From positions 310,001 to 374,000 of the forward strand of contig JADJWE010000001.1 of the NCBI GenBank assembly GCA_016716525.1: DNA of 64,000 nt, read 5' to 3'. A program made the translations under genes and the position numbers. This DNA comes from Candidatus Flexicrinis affinis (lineage in GTDB: Bacteria; Chloroflexota; Anaerolineae; Aggregatilineales; Phototrophicaceae). Numbering within the stretch: the stretch's first letter is position 1; each line of letters starts with the position of its first letter. Under the pieces are notes generated by a model. The model made no database searches and was not told where the DNA came from. It saw nothing but the letters and a program-made list of their open reading frames with translations. Shown one piece after another: positions 34,373-44,077 of the stretch.

Positions 34373-37300
34373 CTAGCGCGTACTGGCGAGTTGGTCACCC
34401 GGGCAGACGTTCAGGTTCAGCCCGTTGTTGACATCCGCCGTCGTAGCGACGTTCGATGCGAGGATCACCGGCTCTTGGCGCAGGAAGTACGTCTGACGGC
34501 CAAACTCGGTGTTTACGGCGTGACCTTCGCGGCTGGCGTTCTCTTCGCTCGGTGACGACAGCGGGTAGATATCGCTGTTGTCCTCGAACGTCATCTGAGT
34601 CGCGTCGTCCTCGACAGCCACCGGGCCATCGTCGATCGGCGACGCCTTCACCTCGAACAGGTTCGGATCGCCGTCCACGTCGGAGGTGAAGATGATCGTG
34701 TCGTCGTCGCACAGCCAGTTGGGCGCGTAGTCGGCCACCGCATTGTCAGTGACATGGCGCGTCTTGCCGGTAGCGACTTCGTATACGTAGATGTCCAGAT
34801 CGCCATCGACGTCTGACTGGTAAGCGATGTACCGGTCGCTCGGCGACCACACGGCGTTGGTTGCGTCGCCGTCGGTGAAGGCGACACGGCCGGTCCCGTC
34901 AAGGTTCATCATCTCGTACTTGCCATCGCCGTCGGTCGCAGTGTAGCTGCGGAACGTGATCTTGTTCGAGTTGTTGGCGAACTGCGGCTCGACATCGTTG
35001 GTCGTGCCGTCGCTAAGCTTGGTCACGATTCCGGTATCGAGGTTCATCACGTAGATTTGCCACAGGCGCACGCCGTCTTCGTTCGGGACATCGCTCTGGA
35101 ATACGATGCGCGATCCGTCGAGCGACCAGTGCGCGTTGATCTCGTGGCCGATGCTGTCGGTGAGCTGGAACTCGTCGCCGCTGCGCATGTCGATGGCGTA
35201 CAGATCCCAGTTGCCGTTACGGGTCGACTCGAACACCACGAAGTTGTTCGGGCCCCACACCGGGTCGACTTCGTTGGAAAGCGTGCTGTAGGTGATGCGC
35301 ATGACGCTTTCCGGGCCGCCACCGCTGGTGGGCGCCAGATACAGTTCCCAGTTGCCGTCGCGGTCGCTCTGGAAGATGACCCACTTGTTGTCCGGCGACA
35401 GGCTGGGCGACGAGCTCTTGACGTCGTCGCTCAGGCCGTACGACAAGTTCTCACGCGCAGTCGTGCGCGTCACCTGATCGGCGCCGTCGAGGCGGAAGAT
35501 CTCCCAGCCGCCCAGTTCGTCGGTGTGATACACCTTGAACTCCGGGCAGTTGTGGCCGCAGGTCGGGCCGGTGTCGAGCTGGCCGATGGTGGTGCTTTCG
35601 AGGTCGATCCGCGGGAACACGGTCGTTCCGTCGCACACCAAATCGGTGGTCGCTAGCGTTCCGAGATCATCCGAAACGAACGTGATTCCGCTGCTCAGGT
35701 CGGCGTCTGCCGGCGCATTGAGCGCGATCGCCTCGTTGACGGCCAGATTGAACGTCCCGCTGATCAGCACTGACTGATCGGCGCTCGCGAGGATGCTGTA
35801 GCTGATCAGGCCAGACGGCGTCGTCCCCACGTTGGTCACGACGAAGCCGGCGGGGCTGCCGCAGACACCCTCGATCGTGAGGTCGGCCGGTAGACCGATC
35901 TCGGTCTCGTCGCACGTGCCGGATGACTGCAGCGTCGCGAGGAATCCGCCTTCGGAGGACAGCGAGTAGGTGCCGAACGGATTCAGGCCGTTGAGCGTGA
36001 TCCCTATCGACTCGCCCGCGTCGAGCTGGACGTCCTGCGTGAGCACGACCTCGCTATCCGCATTGACGACTGTCACCGTCTGCGGAAGCAGCATGTCGGT
36101 GCCGTTGTTGACGATCTGGAACGACGGCGTCTGCGCGCACACGTAGCTGGCGCTCAAGTCAGGGCTGACGCACTGCGTAAGCGCGTCGACTGCTGTGCCG
36201 AAGCCAAGCATGGCGAACGTGTAGCTGTCGTACGGGTTGAGGCCGGTCAAGTCGACGGCGACCGAGCCGCCCGACGGCAGAGACACCGAGCCGCTGGCGA
36301 CCGTGACATTGCTGCTGTCGAGCACCGACCACGGCTCGCTCTGGAGCGCGTCGGCGCCGGTGTTGGTCACCGTGACCGCCACCGGGTATCCGCAGACGTT
36401 GGTCGCCGTGTATTCCGGATACTCGCAAGTGTAGTCGATCGTCAGCGAGTCGGCGTAGCCGTCAGACACCAGCGTATACGTCCCGTACGGGTCGTCGCTC
36501 ACGGGCTGCGTGAAAGTGAACGACTCGCCGGTGTTGAGCATCAACGAACCGGAGTACACCACCTGCCCGTCACGCAGGATGTCGAAGTCCTGCGGCGACA
36601 GCATCGGCGAACCATTGTTGGTGATTGTGAAGTAACGCGGCGCCGCGCATGCCGATCCCGGCTCGAACTCCGGTTGGCCGCACGTATGCGGCTGGTTGAG
36701 CGTCGCGGCGAACCCGTTCGTCACGAACGTGTATTCGCCGTACGGGTTGAGTCCATTCGGCGCGGCCACGTCGACGCTTGCGCCTCCAGCAACCGTGAAC
36801 GTTGCTGTACGCACGACCACCGCGCCTTGCAGGATCTGGTACGTCTGGCCGGTCAGCATGTCACCGCCGGTGTTCGTGATTGTGAAGACGCGCGGATCGC
36901 TGCATACACCTGCCACGGACAGATCCGGATTGGCGCAGTCGTGCGGCAGATTGATGGTGGCAGCAAACCCGCTGGTCACGAACGTGTATTCGGCATACGG
37001 GTCAACTGTCGTGGGAAGCGGCACCGTCAGCGGGAAGCCGGTCGCCGGCGAGAAGGATCCCGTCACGATCGGCGTACCGGAGCTGTCCTGAACCTCATAC
37101 GGCTGCGGTTCGAGGATCGGCCCGCCGGTGCTGGTGATCGTGAACGCGCGCGGCCATGCGCAGACGGCCGATGCGGCGAGCACAGGCTGTGCACACGAGT
37201 CGGAGAAGTTGACCGTAGAGGCGAACCCGGTCGTCGAGAACGTGTACGTGTCGTACGGGTTCAGACCAGCGGGCACGTTGACAACGGTGCTGCTGCCGGA

Positions 37301-40300
37301 CGGGATTGTGATGTTCCCGCTGGCGACAGTGCTGTTGCTGCCGTCGAGGATCGAGTACGCCTGCGCCTCAAGCATCGCGCCGCCGGTGTTGCTGACCGTG
37401 AACGAACGCGGCCACGCGCACGAGTACGTCGCGTTCAGCGCCGGGCGCTGGCACGCATGGGTCTGGCTGAAGGTGCCGACAACGCTGGCGCTGTTGAATG
37501 TGTACGTCGCGTACGGATCTTCGGCGTCCGGCACGACAAGCTCGATGAAGCTGTTGGCCGGGACTTGGAATGTACCGCTGCCCGAATACGACCCGCCCGT
37601 GATGGTGTACGGCTCGGGCCGAACCATCGGGTTGGCGCTGGTGTTGATGACGCGGAACACACTCTCAGCCACGCCGCCGGTCGTGCGGCAGAACGTGTCG
37701 AACGTCAGCGTCGGCAGCAGCGAGCACTGCTGTGACAGGTCGAACGTCCCCGTATAGCCGTTGCTGGCGAACGTGTACGTGTCGTACGGGTTGCTGCCGG
37801 GCGGTAGGGTCACGTCGACGGACGGCACACCGAGGCCAAGCTGGAAGGTGCTGTTGACGACCACACCGGAGGCAGCGCCCGTGATGGTAAAGCTCTGTGG
37901 GAACGGCATCGGGCCGTCGCTGGGGCGCGCGTTGGTGATCGTGAACACCGGCAAGTTGCCCGTGCAGACCACCGCTACGCTGATCTCGGGCGGGTAGAAG
38001 CAAAGCGTTGTCGCCGTGACCGCCGGGCGATCCGTCAGCCGGCCAGTGATGTTCCCGGAGACGTTGTTGACAGTAAAGTTAGCCGACTCGTTGGCGCCCA
38101 GCAGCACCGGTGCGATCAGCAGAACGTTGTTCGCCTCATCACGGATGATGATCTGGTCGGGGACGCTCATCGCCGCGCCGCTGTTGGTGACCGTGAAGGT
38201 TGCCGTCCGGTCTGCCGAGCACGAGGCCGACATGCTCAGGTTCGGCGTGCCGCCGAGGGGTGGAACGTAAGGTACTTCGCGGCAGTAGGTGCCAGTGGGC
38301 GTGCCGCCCGGACCGGCAAAGTCCATGCAGACGAGGTACTCGCCCGGTTGGCTGAACGACGTGTACTGATGGCAGATCTGGTTGTTGTTGTTCACCACGA
38401 CGATGCTGCCGTCACCGAAATCCCATTCGGTCACGTCGACGCCCGGGTCGACCTGCGGCGTGAAGCAGAAGTAACCGCCGCCGTTGTCCTGGACCGTGAA
38501 CGAGGCGTTCGCTTCGAAGATGCTGTAGGTGCGAACGGTGTTCTGCGCTGACCGGATGAACTGGCTGTTATAGACCGTCAAGAGCGGGCGGTAGGTCGTG
38601 TTTGGCGAACCGTAGGTGTAGCAGATCAGGTTCGGCGCGCCGCCCGGGCCGTATGTCAGGTCGATGGTGCCGTCGTCGTCGAAGTCCCACTCCCACAGCG
38701 TGATGTTCGTGCCGACGCTCAGGTCGGTGAAACAGGCATTGAGCGGAGCGACACCGAGATACGGGTTGACGCGGAAGGCCGCACGCAGGTCGTTGGCCAG
38801 CAGCAGTTCGAAGTCGAGCCGCGCGATCGTCAGGCCGAGCGGGCCAGTGCCGCGAACCTCTGCCGTGTACAGGCCGGCGGCCAACGTATAGCTCTGCGGG
38901 TTGCCGGTGTTGGGCCCGGCGATGAGGTTGCTGGTGCCCTGCTGGTAGATGCGCCACGTGTAGCCGCTGGTGATGTTCACGCCAGTGGCGGTGAACGTCT
39001 GCAGCGTGCCGCCGAAGTCCGAGCCGCTGCGGTTGATCAGAATACTCTGACGACCGTAGACGTTGAACGTACGGGTGAAGTTGTCTTCGAGGTCGAAGCC
39101 GCCATCGCCGAAGTTCGGCGTGTTGCCGTCAAGCCGGATGGTGTACGTGCCCGGCGTGTTGAAGCTGATACAGGCTGGCAAGTCCTGTGTCGTCGCAGAC
39201 GTGATGCCGAGGCTGTTTTGGCCGGCTGAGCCGCTGATCGTCCACGTGTATTCGAGGGCTTCGGGGTTCGGTGCGCCGGCGCTGCCATTGGTGTCGTACG
39301 ACGTGTTGGTGATGCAGACCGGTTCGTTGACCGGCAGGGCGGAGCGCGTCCAGCCGTTGCCGATCACGTCGTTGTACTGCACCTCGATCTGGCCGACGAC
39401 GATGTTTCGCTGCAGGCCGCACGTGTAGGGCGTTACGAGCGGGTCGACGGCCGACACGTCAATGCGGATGATGTAATTGCCGAGTCCGTAGTTCGCGGTG
39501 AGCTGCGCCCATGTGAAGTTCAGTGATGGGGGCGGCGTAACGATGCCGTCCGCTGTGCTGTCGAAGAACCCGAGCGGTACGGTTGCGCCATTTGGTCCGA
39601 TCAGCGTGTAGGTGTAACGGAGATTGATGCCGTTGCCATTGTCGACATCCAAGCGATACGGATAGACGTCAGACGTGCTAAAGACGGTCGGATCGTTGTA
39701 GATGCCGCTCTCGCCGGGGAATGCGTCGCAGTCGAAGGTGGTTTGTGGCAGTGTCACGTTGAGCGTACGGAAGTTCGTGCACGAGTCGCTCGGTACGCCA
39801 TCAACCGACACGGTTTGCACGACACGATACTGCTGTCCTGGGATCAGGAACTCGTAGCTGATCGAGTTGCCGCTGACGACTCCCGGTGGATCGACCAACG
39901 TGAGACCCGGCATAAGATACAGCGCCATCGTACGCGTGACCGTACGCCCGAACACGTTGCCCGGGTTGCCAGCGGTGTAGATCTCCGTTTCGCCAACGAC
40001 CGGTGTCAGGTCGCCGCTGATCGCCGCGCAGGTTAGCCGCGGCACGGTCGGCGTGACGTTCAGATTGCAGCTCACCGGGACCTGCGCGCCATCCGGGTTG
40101 GTGACGGTTGCGGTCAAGCTGACCGAGGAGTTGTAAGTGTAGGCCGGTGTAGACGCCCACAGGACGTTGGTGTCGTTGAGCGTCGGGTTGATGATCGTGC
40201 CGTTCGCGCCTGCCGCCCAGAACGGGTTGCTGACCGGACGGCCAGTTGTCGTGTAGACCACCGTGTAAGTCGCAAGGCCGCTGGACGAACCGACGTTGGG

Positions 40301-42664
40301 CAGCGGTGTTGCTGGCCCGCTGATCACGCAGACCGGGTCCGGGAACGGCACCGTCTGGAACGGAATTTCCTCGTAACACTCGCTCGTCTCGCCGCCGCCG
40401 TCATCGACAACCGCGTCATAACGCACAACCCAGTTGATCGGGCTTCCGATCGTCGCGATTTCATTGGTGAAGACGTACGGGATCGCACCGCTGCCGTTGG
40501 CAAACGGCGCGCCGTTGCGGGTGATCGTCCACGTGCGCGAGATGATCGGCCGGTTGGCCGGGTCGGTTAGCGTGCCGGTAAACGTATACTGATCGGCACT
40601 CGGGTAGAGCGGGTTCGGGATCGCCGGGTTGATATTGGCGACGCAGTTGATCGGCGGGAACGTCACGTTGACGGTCGTCGCCGTATTGCAAATGCTGCCG
40701 TCGTCCAGCGTAATCTCCAACGAGATCAGATAGCTGCCGGTGCCGTAGCCCGCCCAGTTGACGTTCAATGCGGGGTCGGTGACGGTGAGCGGAAGCCCTG
40801 CTGCCGGACCCGCAAGGATCCAGCGCTGTTCCGTCACTGTCCGCCCTTGCAGTTGGCTGGTTGTGTAAGTGTAGGCAGTCGGTCCCGTGCTTGGAACGAC
40901 CTCGAGCGGGCCATTGATGACGCAACCCGCCTCAAGGTAGCTGACGACGAGAATCGCCTCGACAAACGACGTGCCGCCGGGGCCGGTCACTGTCAAGCGG
41001 ATCGGGTTCGGCCCGAGCTGGGTAAACGAGATGCCGGTCGGGTTCTGCTCGTCGCTGTCCTCGACGCCATCGCCGTCGAAGTCCCAAGACCACGTGTCGA
41101 TGACACCGGTACTGGCATCGACGAGGTCGATGAGCGTGCCGAGCGTGATCGAGTTGCCGGGGACGATGCTGAACGCGGCAACCGGCGCGCGTGTCACAGT
41201 GATGAACTGCGCATCTTCGGAGAAGCCAAAGCTGTTTTCGACACGCAGCCGAACCTCGACAACGCCCTCGGCCGGGTACTCCCAGCAGATGGTCGAATCA
41301 AGGCTTGTACTGTCAATCACGAGATCGCCGTCAAAGTCCCATGTCACAATCGTGTACGGGCCAACGCTTTCGTTGTTGAAGCAGACCTCGATGCCGCCGC
41401 CGGGCAGGTCGCGCCCGGTGAAGTAGTAGGTGAAGATAGCCGTTAGCGGCGCGACGTCAGGCTCGACAACCACCTGCTTGAACACGGTGCCGCCGCCGCC
41501 CGGGCCGCTGTAATCCATGCGGATCGTGAAGGTGGCCTCAGATGTATATGAATAGATGTGCGGGCCTTGGCCGGTCGCGTCGATGTCGAACGTCGGGGCC
41601 GTGTACTCGAAGTCCCACTCCCACGTTGTGATCGGGCCAGTGCCGAGGTCGACACCTTCGAATTCGACATCCAACTGACCTGCGGTCAGCGGGCCGGTCT
41701 GCGGTGAAAGAACGAAGTCGGCAGTCGGGGCAGGGGCGTTGATCGTTACGGTCTTGCCCGCGATGGCCTGGCTCGGTCCGACGGTCACCGTGAGGCGGAA
41801 CTCGTACGATCCATACGCGGTTGCGTTGTAGCTGAAATCGCGGAGCGCGCTCGTGGCGACCGGTGTAACAAGGTCGGGAAGCTGGAAGACCTGCCACAGA
41901 TATGTGGTGGTCGGTGCATCCGGTTGGCTCTGGTTAAAGGTCGAGATCGTCAGCGGACCATCCGCTTCGAGATGATGCTCAACGACATAATCCGGGAGCA
42001 GTTCGAACTGCGCGCTTGCCTGCGGGAGCACCGTGATGGTGCCGGTCAGGACGATGTTGGGCCCGGCGACGCTCGGCGTACAGGTCAGCGATACCGGGAA
42101 ACTACCAGTGGTTGTGTACGTGTGGACGACATCGGCTGACGATGAGGTGCTGCTGTCACCGAAGGTCCAAGCCACGGACGCGATGTTGTACTGCTGGGTC
42201 GCGCGGAAACGGAACGAGAACGGATTATCGTCGCCGTTGTCCGTAATCTCCATGAGGCAGAACGTCTGATAGAGATGGGGGCGCTCGACATCGTCATCGG
42301 CCGGCTCGGTCGGATCCGGCGTGACAATCAGTACGGGGTCCTCGGTTGGTGCTTCCGTTGGCGCCTCGGTGGGCTGCTCGGGAGGGATTTCGGTCGGCTG
42401 CTGCGGCACATTGGTTGGCTGTTGTGGGACCTCAGTCGGCTCTTCCGGTACCGAAGTGGGTGGAACCGCGGTTGGTGCGGCGATCGTCGGTTGTGCCGTG
42501 GCGACGACCGTCGGCTGAGGAAGTTCGCCCGGACCTTCCGGCGTGGTGACGGGCCGGCCATTGCCCGGTTGGGAGTAGGTCGGGTTGGAGAAGGCGAAGA
42601 CGGCAAGCGCGACCACGATCGGCGCTAGTCGTAACCACCACTGTCTCTGATTTCCAATGCGCAT
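34373..42664 (-). CDS. Giant secreted PKD-domain and TolB-like propeller protein
   Basis: A 2763-residue exported protein. A signal peptide (1 to about 31, core WLRLAPIVVALAVFAF) is followed by a Pro/Thr/Glu/Gln-rich linker (about 35-130). PKD-type Ig folds follow, with WTFGDSS (about 168), WDFEY (351), WDFDGD (444) and WDFDGDG (527). Next are about five Cys-starting segments of ~100 residues (about 579-1250), two more PKD folds (WEWDFDDDG about 1327, EWDFGDG about 1413), and about ten ~85-residue Cys-bounded repeats (1470-2345). A C-terminal WD40/PD40 propeller has blades ending in the pattern F.SDRDGNWELY. No LPXTG, C-terminal TM or SLH motif is visible, so anchoring is unknown. It is probably an adhesin or cell-surface matrix protein. 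Confidence 0.9.
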   Translation of the reverse strand: MRIGNQRQWWLRLAPIVVALAVFAFSNPTYSQPGNGRPVTTPEGPGELPQPTVVATAQPTIAAPTAVPPTSVPEEPTEVPQQPTNVPQQPTEIPPEQPTEAPTEAPTEDPVLIVTPDPTEPADDDVERPHLYQTFCLMEITDNGDDNPFSFRFRATQQYNIASVAWTFGDSSTSSSADVVHTYTTTGSFPVSLTCTPSVAGPNIVLTGTITVLPQASAQFELLPDYVVEHHLEADGPLTISTFNQSQPDAPTTTYLWQVFQLPDLVTPVATSALRDFSYNATAYGSYEFRLTVTVGPSQAIAGKTVTINAPAPTADFVLSPQTGPLTAGQLDVEFEGVDLGTGPITTWEWDFEYTAPTFDIDATGQGPHIYSYTSEATFTIRMDYSGPGGGGTVFKQVVVEPDVAPLTAIFTYYFTGRDLPGGGIEVCFNNESVGPYTIVTWDFDGDLVIDSTSLDSTICWEYPAEGVVEVRLRVENSFGFSEDAQFITVTRAPVAAFSIVPGNSITLGTLIDLVDASTGVIDTWSWDFDGDGVEDSDEQNPTGISFTQLGPNPIRLTVTGPGGTSFVEAILVVSYLEAGCVINGPLEVVPSTGPTAYTYTTSQLQGRTVTEQRWILAGPAAGLPLTVTDPALNVNWAGYGTGSYLISLEITLDDGSICNTATTVNVTFPPINCVANINPAIPNPLYPSADQYTFTGTLTDPANRPIISRTWTITRNGAPFANGSGAIPYVFTNEIATIGSPINWVVRYDAVVDDGGGETSECYEEIPFQTVPFPDPVCVISGPATPLPNVGSSSGLATYTVVYTTTGRPVSNPFWAAGANGTIINPTLNDTNVLWASTPAYTYNSSVSLTATVTNPDGAQVPVSCNLNVTPTVPRLTCAAISGDLTPVVGETEIYTAGNPGNVFGRTVTRTMALYLMPGLTLVDPPGVVSGNSISYEFLIPGQQYRVVQTVSVDGVPSDSCTNFRTLNVTLPQTTFDCDAFPGESGIYNDPTVFSTSDVYPYRLDVDNGNGINLRYTYTLIGPNGATVPLGFFDSTADGIVTPPPSLNFTWAQLTANYGLGNYIIRIDVSAVDPLVTPYTCGLQRNIVVGQIEVQYNDVIGNGWTRSALPVNEPVCITNTSYDTNGSAGAPNPEALEYTWTISGSAGQNSLGITSATTQDLPACISFNTPGTYTIRLDGNTPNFGDGGFDLEDNFTRTFNVYGRQSILINRSGSDFGGTLQTFTATGVNITSGYTWRIYQQGTSNLIAGPNTGNPQSYTLAAGLYTAEVRGTGPLGLTIARLDFELLLANDLRAAFRVNPYLGVAPLNACFTDLSVGTNITLWEWDFDDDGTIDLTYGPGGAPNLICYTYGSPNTTYRPLLTVYNSQFIRSAQNTVRTYSIFEANASFTVQDNGGGYFCFTPQVDPGVDVTEWDFGDGSIVVVNNNNQICHQYTSFSQPGEYLVCMDFAGPGGTPTGTYCREVPYVPPLGGTPNLSMSASCSADRTATFTVTNSGAAMSVPDQIIIRDEANNVLLIAPVLLGANESANFTVNNVSGNITGRLTDRPAVTATTLCFYPPEISVAVVCTGNLPVFTITNARPSDGPMPFPQSFTITGAASGVVVNSTFQLGLGVPSVDVTLPPGSNPYDTYTFASNGYTGTFDLSQQCSLLPTLTFDTFCRTTGGVAESVFRVINTSANPMVRPEPYTITGGSYSGSGTFQVPANSFIELVVPDAEDPYATYTFNSASVVGTFSQTHACQRPALNATYSCAWPRSFTVSNTGGAMLEAQAYSILDGSNSTVASGNITIPSGSSTVVNVPAGLNPYDTYTFSTTGFASTVNFSDSCAQPVLAASAVCAWPRAFTITSTGGPILEPQPYEVQDSSGTPIVTGSFSPATGFPLTVPLPTTVDPYAEYTFVTSGFAATINLPHDCANPDLSVAGVCSDPRVFTITNTGGDMLTGQTYQILQGAVVVRTATFTVAGGASVDVAAPNGLNPYGEYTFVTNGFAATLNQPHTCGQPEFEPGSACAAPRYFTITNNGSPMLSPQDFDILRDGQVVYSGSLMLNTGESFTFTQPVSDDPYGTYTLVSDGYADSLTIDYTCEYPEYTATNVCGYPVAVTVTNTGADALQSEPWSVLDSSNVTVASGSVSLPSGGSVAVDLTGLNPYDSYTFAMLGFGTAVDALTQCVSPDLSASYVCAQTPSFQIVNNGTDMLLPQTVTVVNADSEVVLTQDVQLDAGESIGITLNGLNPFGTYSLSSEGGFLATLQSSGTCDETEIGLPADLTIEGVCGSPAGFVVTNVGTTPSGLISYSILASADQSVLISGTFNLAVNEAIALNAPADADLSSGITFVSDDLGTLATTDLVCDGTTVFPRIDLESTTIGQLDTGPTCGHNCPEFKVYHTDELGGWEIFRLDGADQVTRTTARENLSYGLSDDVKSSSPSLSPDNKWVIFQSDRDGNWELYLAPTSGGGPESVMRITYSTLSNEVDPVWGPNNFVVFESTRNGNWDLYAIDMRSGDEFQLTDSIGHEINAHWSLDGSRIVFQSDVPNEDGVRLWQIYVMNLDTGIVTKLSDGTTNDVEPQFANNSNKITFRSYTATDGDGKYEMMNLDGTGRVAFTDGDATNAVWSPSDRYIAYQSDVDGDLDIYVYEVATGKTRHVTDNAVADYAPNWLCDDDTIIFTSDVDGDPNLFEVKASPIDDGPVAVEDDATQMTFEDNSDIYPLSSPSEENASREGHAVNTEFGRQTYFLRQEPVILASNVATTADVNNGLNLNVCPGDQLASTR
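35630..38250 (-). repeat. About ten tandem Cys-bounded repeats inside the giant surface protein
   Basis: Each unit is about 85 codons. The pattern is C-x-x-P-x-x-F-T-I-T-N-T-G-G-x-M-L near the start, then a short strand region, and N-P-Y-x-T-Y-T-F-x-T-x-G-F-A-A-T ending in a second Cys. Units diverge in sequence but keep both cysteines, which suggests one disulphide per repeat. The central units (CAWPRSF, CAWPRAF, CSDPRVF, CAAPRYF) are most alike. Confidence 0.75.
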
Positions 42665-43012
42665 ATAGACGTTCCTCAGCTCGCAGTACCATCAGACATA
42701 GACATGGCCGACATAACAAAGTCCGCGCATGTCGCGATAAAAACGACAGCGGTGCAAATTTCACCGCCATTGAAAACTATAGTACCCGGGTCATGCTTAC
42801 ACAATAACGGAATTGCAAAACGAATTGCATCCCGAACGCATAGTTCTTCCCGTAAACAGGAGAACGTGAACGAACCTTACTGTCTCAATGTTTGTACGAA
42901 TATTGTTATGCTGCGGTTTGAATGTGTGCCTCTGGTCTCAAGTTTCGTTAATTTTGGATTGTCCGAATCCACGTAGCGACAACGCGGCGGCCTCACGACA
43001 GCCGACAAATCA
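42665..43012. other. Intergenic region, relatively AT-rich
   Basis: A gene-free stretch (the full gap to 43072 is 408 bp), visibly richer in A/T than its surroundings. It contains the promoter of the giant protein gene at 42779-42807, an inverted repeat GCGGTG-N7-CACCGC (42749-42767) in the leader, and GAGGAAC before the ATG. Nothing else was recognised between 42810 and 43010. Confidence 0.6.
42779..42807 (-). promoter_or_regulatory. Promoter of the giant PKD-protein gene
   Basis: Minus strand TTATTG (42807-42802), 17 bp, TACTAT (42784-42779). The predicted leader is about 108 nt and contains the palindrome GCGGTG-N7-CACCGC about 5-20 nt downstream of the start, a likely operator or RNA hairpin. 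Confidence 0.45.
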
Positions 43013-43044
43013 AACAGGGGATGCGCCGAAGTGCATCCCCTGTT
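43013..43044 (-). terminator. Terminator of the nifJ/DHOD-like unit
   Basis: A perfect 12-bp stem (AACAGGGGATGC at 43013-43024 with GCATCCCCTGTT at 43033-43044) and an 8-nt loop. On the minus strand it is followed by TTGATTTGTC, moderately T-rich. It lies 29 bp after the DHOD-like stop. Confidence 0.75.
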
Positions 43045-43072
43045 CAGTGTATTCTCGTGAGCCGAACGATGT

Positions 43073-44074
43073 CTACGAGAGACCAGTCGGGTAGTTCAGG
43101 ATCGCGCGCATGTACTGCGCACGTTCGTATGCCGCCGGGTTTTCGGTGTGCATCTGGCTGAGTGCGCCGCGCATCTGATTGACCGACTCATACTCGTGCT
43201 GGGTCATGAACTCGCGCAGGCCCTGCTCGACCGTCTTCAGGAAGTCGATCCCGTTGCGCAGTAGGGCGGCTGCCATCATTGTGACCTTGGCGCCTGCCAG
43301 CAGCAGCTTGGCCGCGTCGCCGCCGCTGTGCACGCCGCTGGTGCCGGCGAAGTCGACTTCGACGCGCCCGTACATGATCGCGATCCAGCGCAGCGGAAGG
43401 CGCAGTGCCTCCGGCGTGCTGAGCGTCACGCCCGGCTTGACCTCCAGCAGCTCGAGATCGATATCGGGCTGATAGAAGCGGTTGAACATGACGAGACCCT
43501 TGGCTCCGGCTTCGGCAAAGCGTGCGGCCATGTTGACCGGGCTGCTGAAGAACGGGCTGAGCTTCACTGCGACCGGGATCGACAGCGTGCGGGCAACACT
43601 GCCCACGACCTCAAGGTCGGCCCGCTCGACCTCGTCGCCGGTGATCTGCGGCGAGGTCGGGATGCTGTAGAGGTTCATCTCGAGCGCGTCGGCGCCTGCC
43701 TGCTCCATCAGAGCGGCGGTACGCGTCCAACGGCCCGGCGTGGTGCCGTTCAGGCTGGCGATGATCGGGATGTTCACCGATTCTTTGGCCCGCCGGATCA
43801 GGTTCAGGTACCCGCGCGAGTCGGTGTGATATTCGCCCACCTCCGGGAAGTACGAGAGCGCTTCGGCGTGGCTGTCACTGTGATATGTCGTGTGGTGGAA
43901 CAGCGCGAGTTGCTCCTGCCGGATTTGTTCCTCGAACAACGAGTACAGTACCACGGCGCCGGCACCGGCATCTTCCATACGCTTGATGTTGTCGAGCGAC
44001 TCCGACAGCGGCGACGCCGACACCACCAGTGGGGATTTGAGCGGAAGTCCAAGATAACTGGTTTCCAGGTTCAT
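43073..44074 (-). CDS. Dihydroorotate dehydrogenase-like protein
   Basis: A 333-residue FMN-type TIM barrel of the PyrD-like family. It begins LETSYLGLPLKSPLVVSASP and includes LEMNLYSIPT, PVAVKLSPFFSSPVNMA (the FMN-contacting lysine region) and GTSGVHSGGDAAKLLLAGA for phosphate binding. The usual active-site Cys/Ser loop of true DHODs is not obvious, and the gene sits directly after nifJ (3-bp gap). DHOD-like genes beside pyruvate:ferredoxin oxidoreductase are a known pairing, and their role is probably redox rather than pyrimidine synthesis (inference). Confidence 0.88.
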   Translation of the reverse strand: MNLETSYLGLPLKSPLVVSASPLSESLDNIKRMEDAGAGAVVLYSLFEEQIRQEQLALFHHTTYHSDSHAEALSYFPEVGEYHTDSRGYLNLIRRAKESVNIPIIASLNGTTPGRWTRTAALMEQAGADALEMNLYSIPTSPQITGDEVERADLEVVGSVARTLSIPVAVKLSPFFSSPVNMAARFAEAGAKGLVMFNRFYQPDIDLELLEVKPGVTLSTPEALRLPLRWIAIMYGRVEVDFAGTSGVHSGGDAAKLLLAGAKVTMMAAALLRNGIDFLKTVEQGLREFMTQHEYESVNQMRGALSQMHTENPAAYERAQYMRAILNYPTGLS

Positions 44075-44077
44075 CGT

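Noticed and set aside
36674..37735. A 353-codon plus-strand frame inside the giant protein gene
   Set aside because: It runs antisense to the tandem repeats; its apparent repeats merely mirror them.
42274..42559. Possible short tandem DNA repeat or CRISPR-like array
   Set aside because: The periodicity is codon-level PTE/PQQPT within a coding region; units are far shorter than CRISPR repeats and have no spacers.
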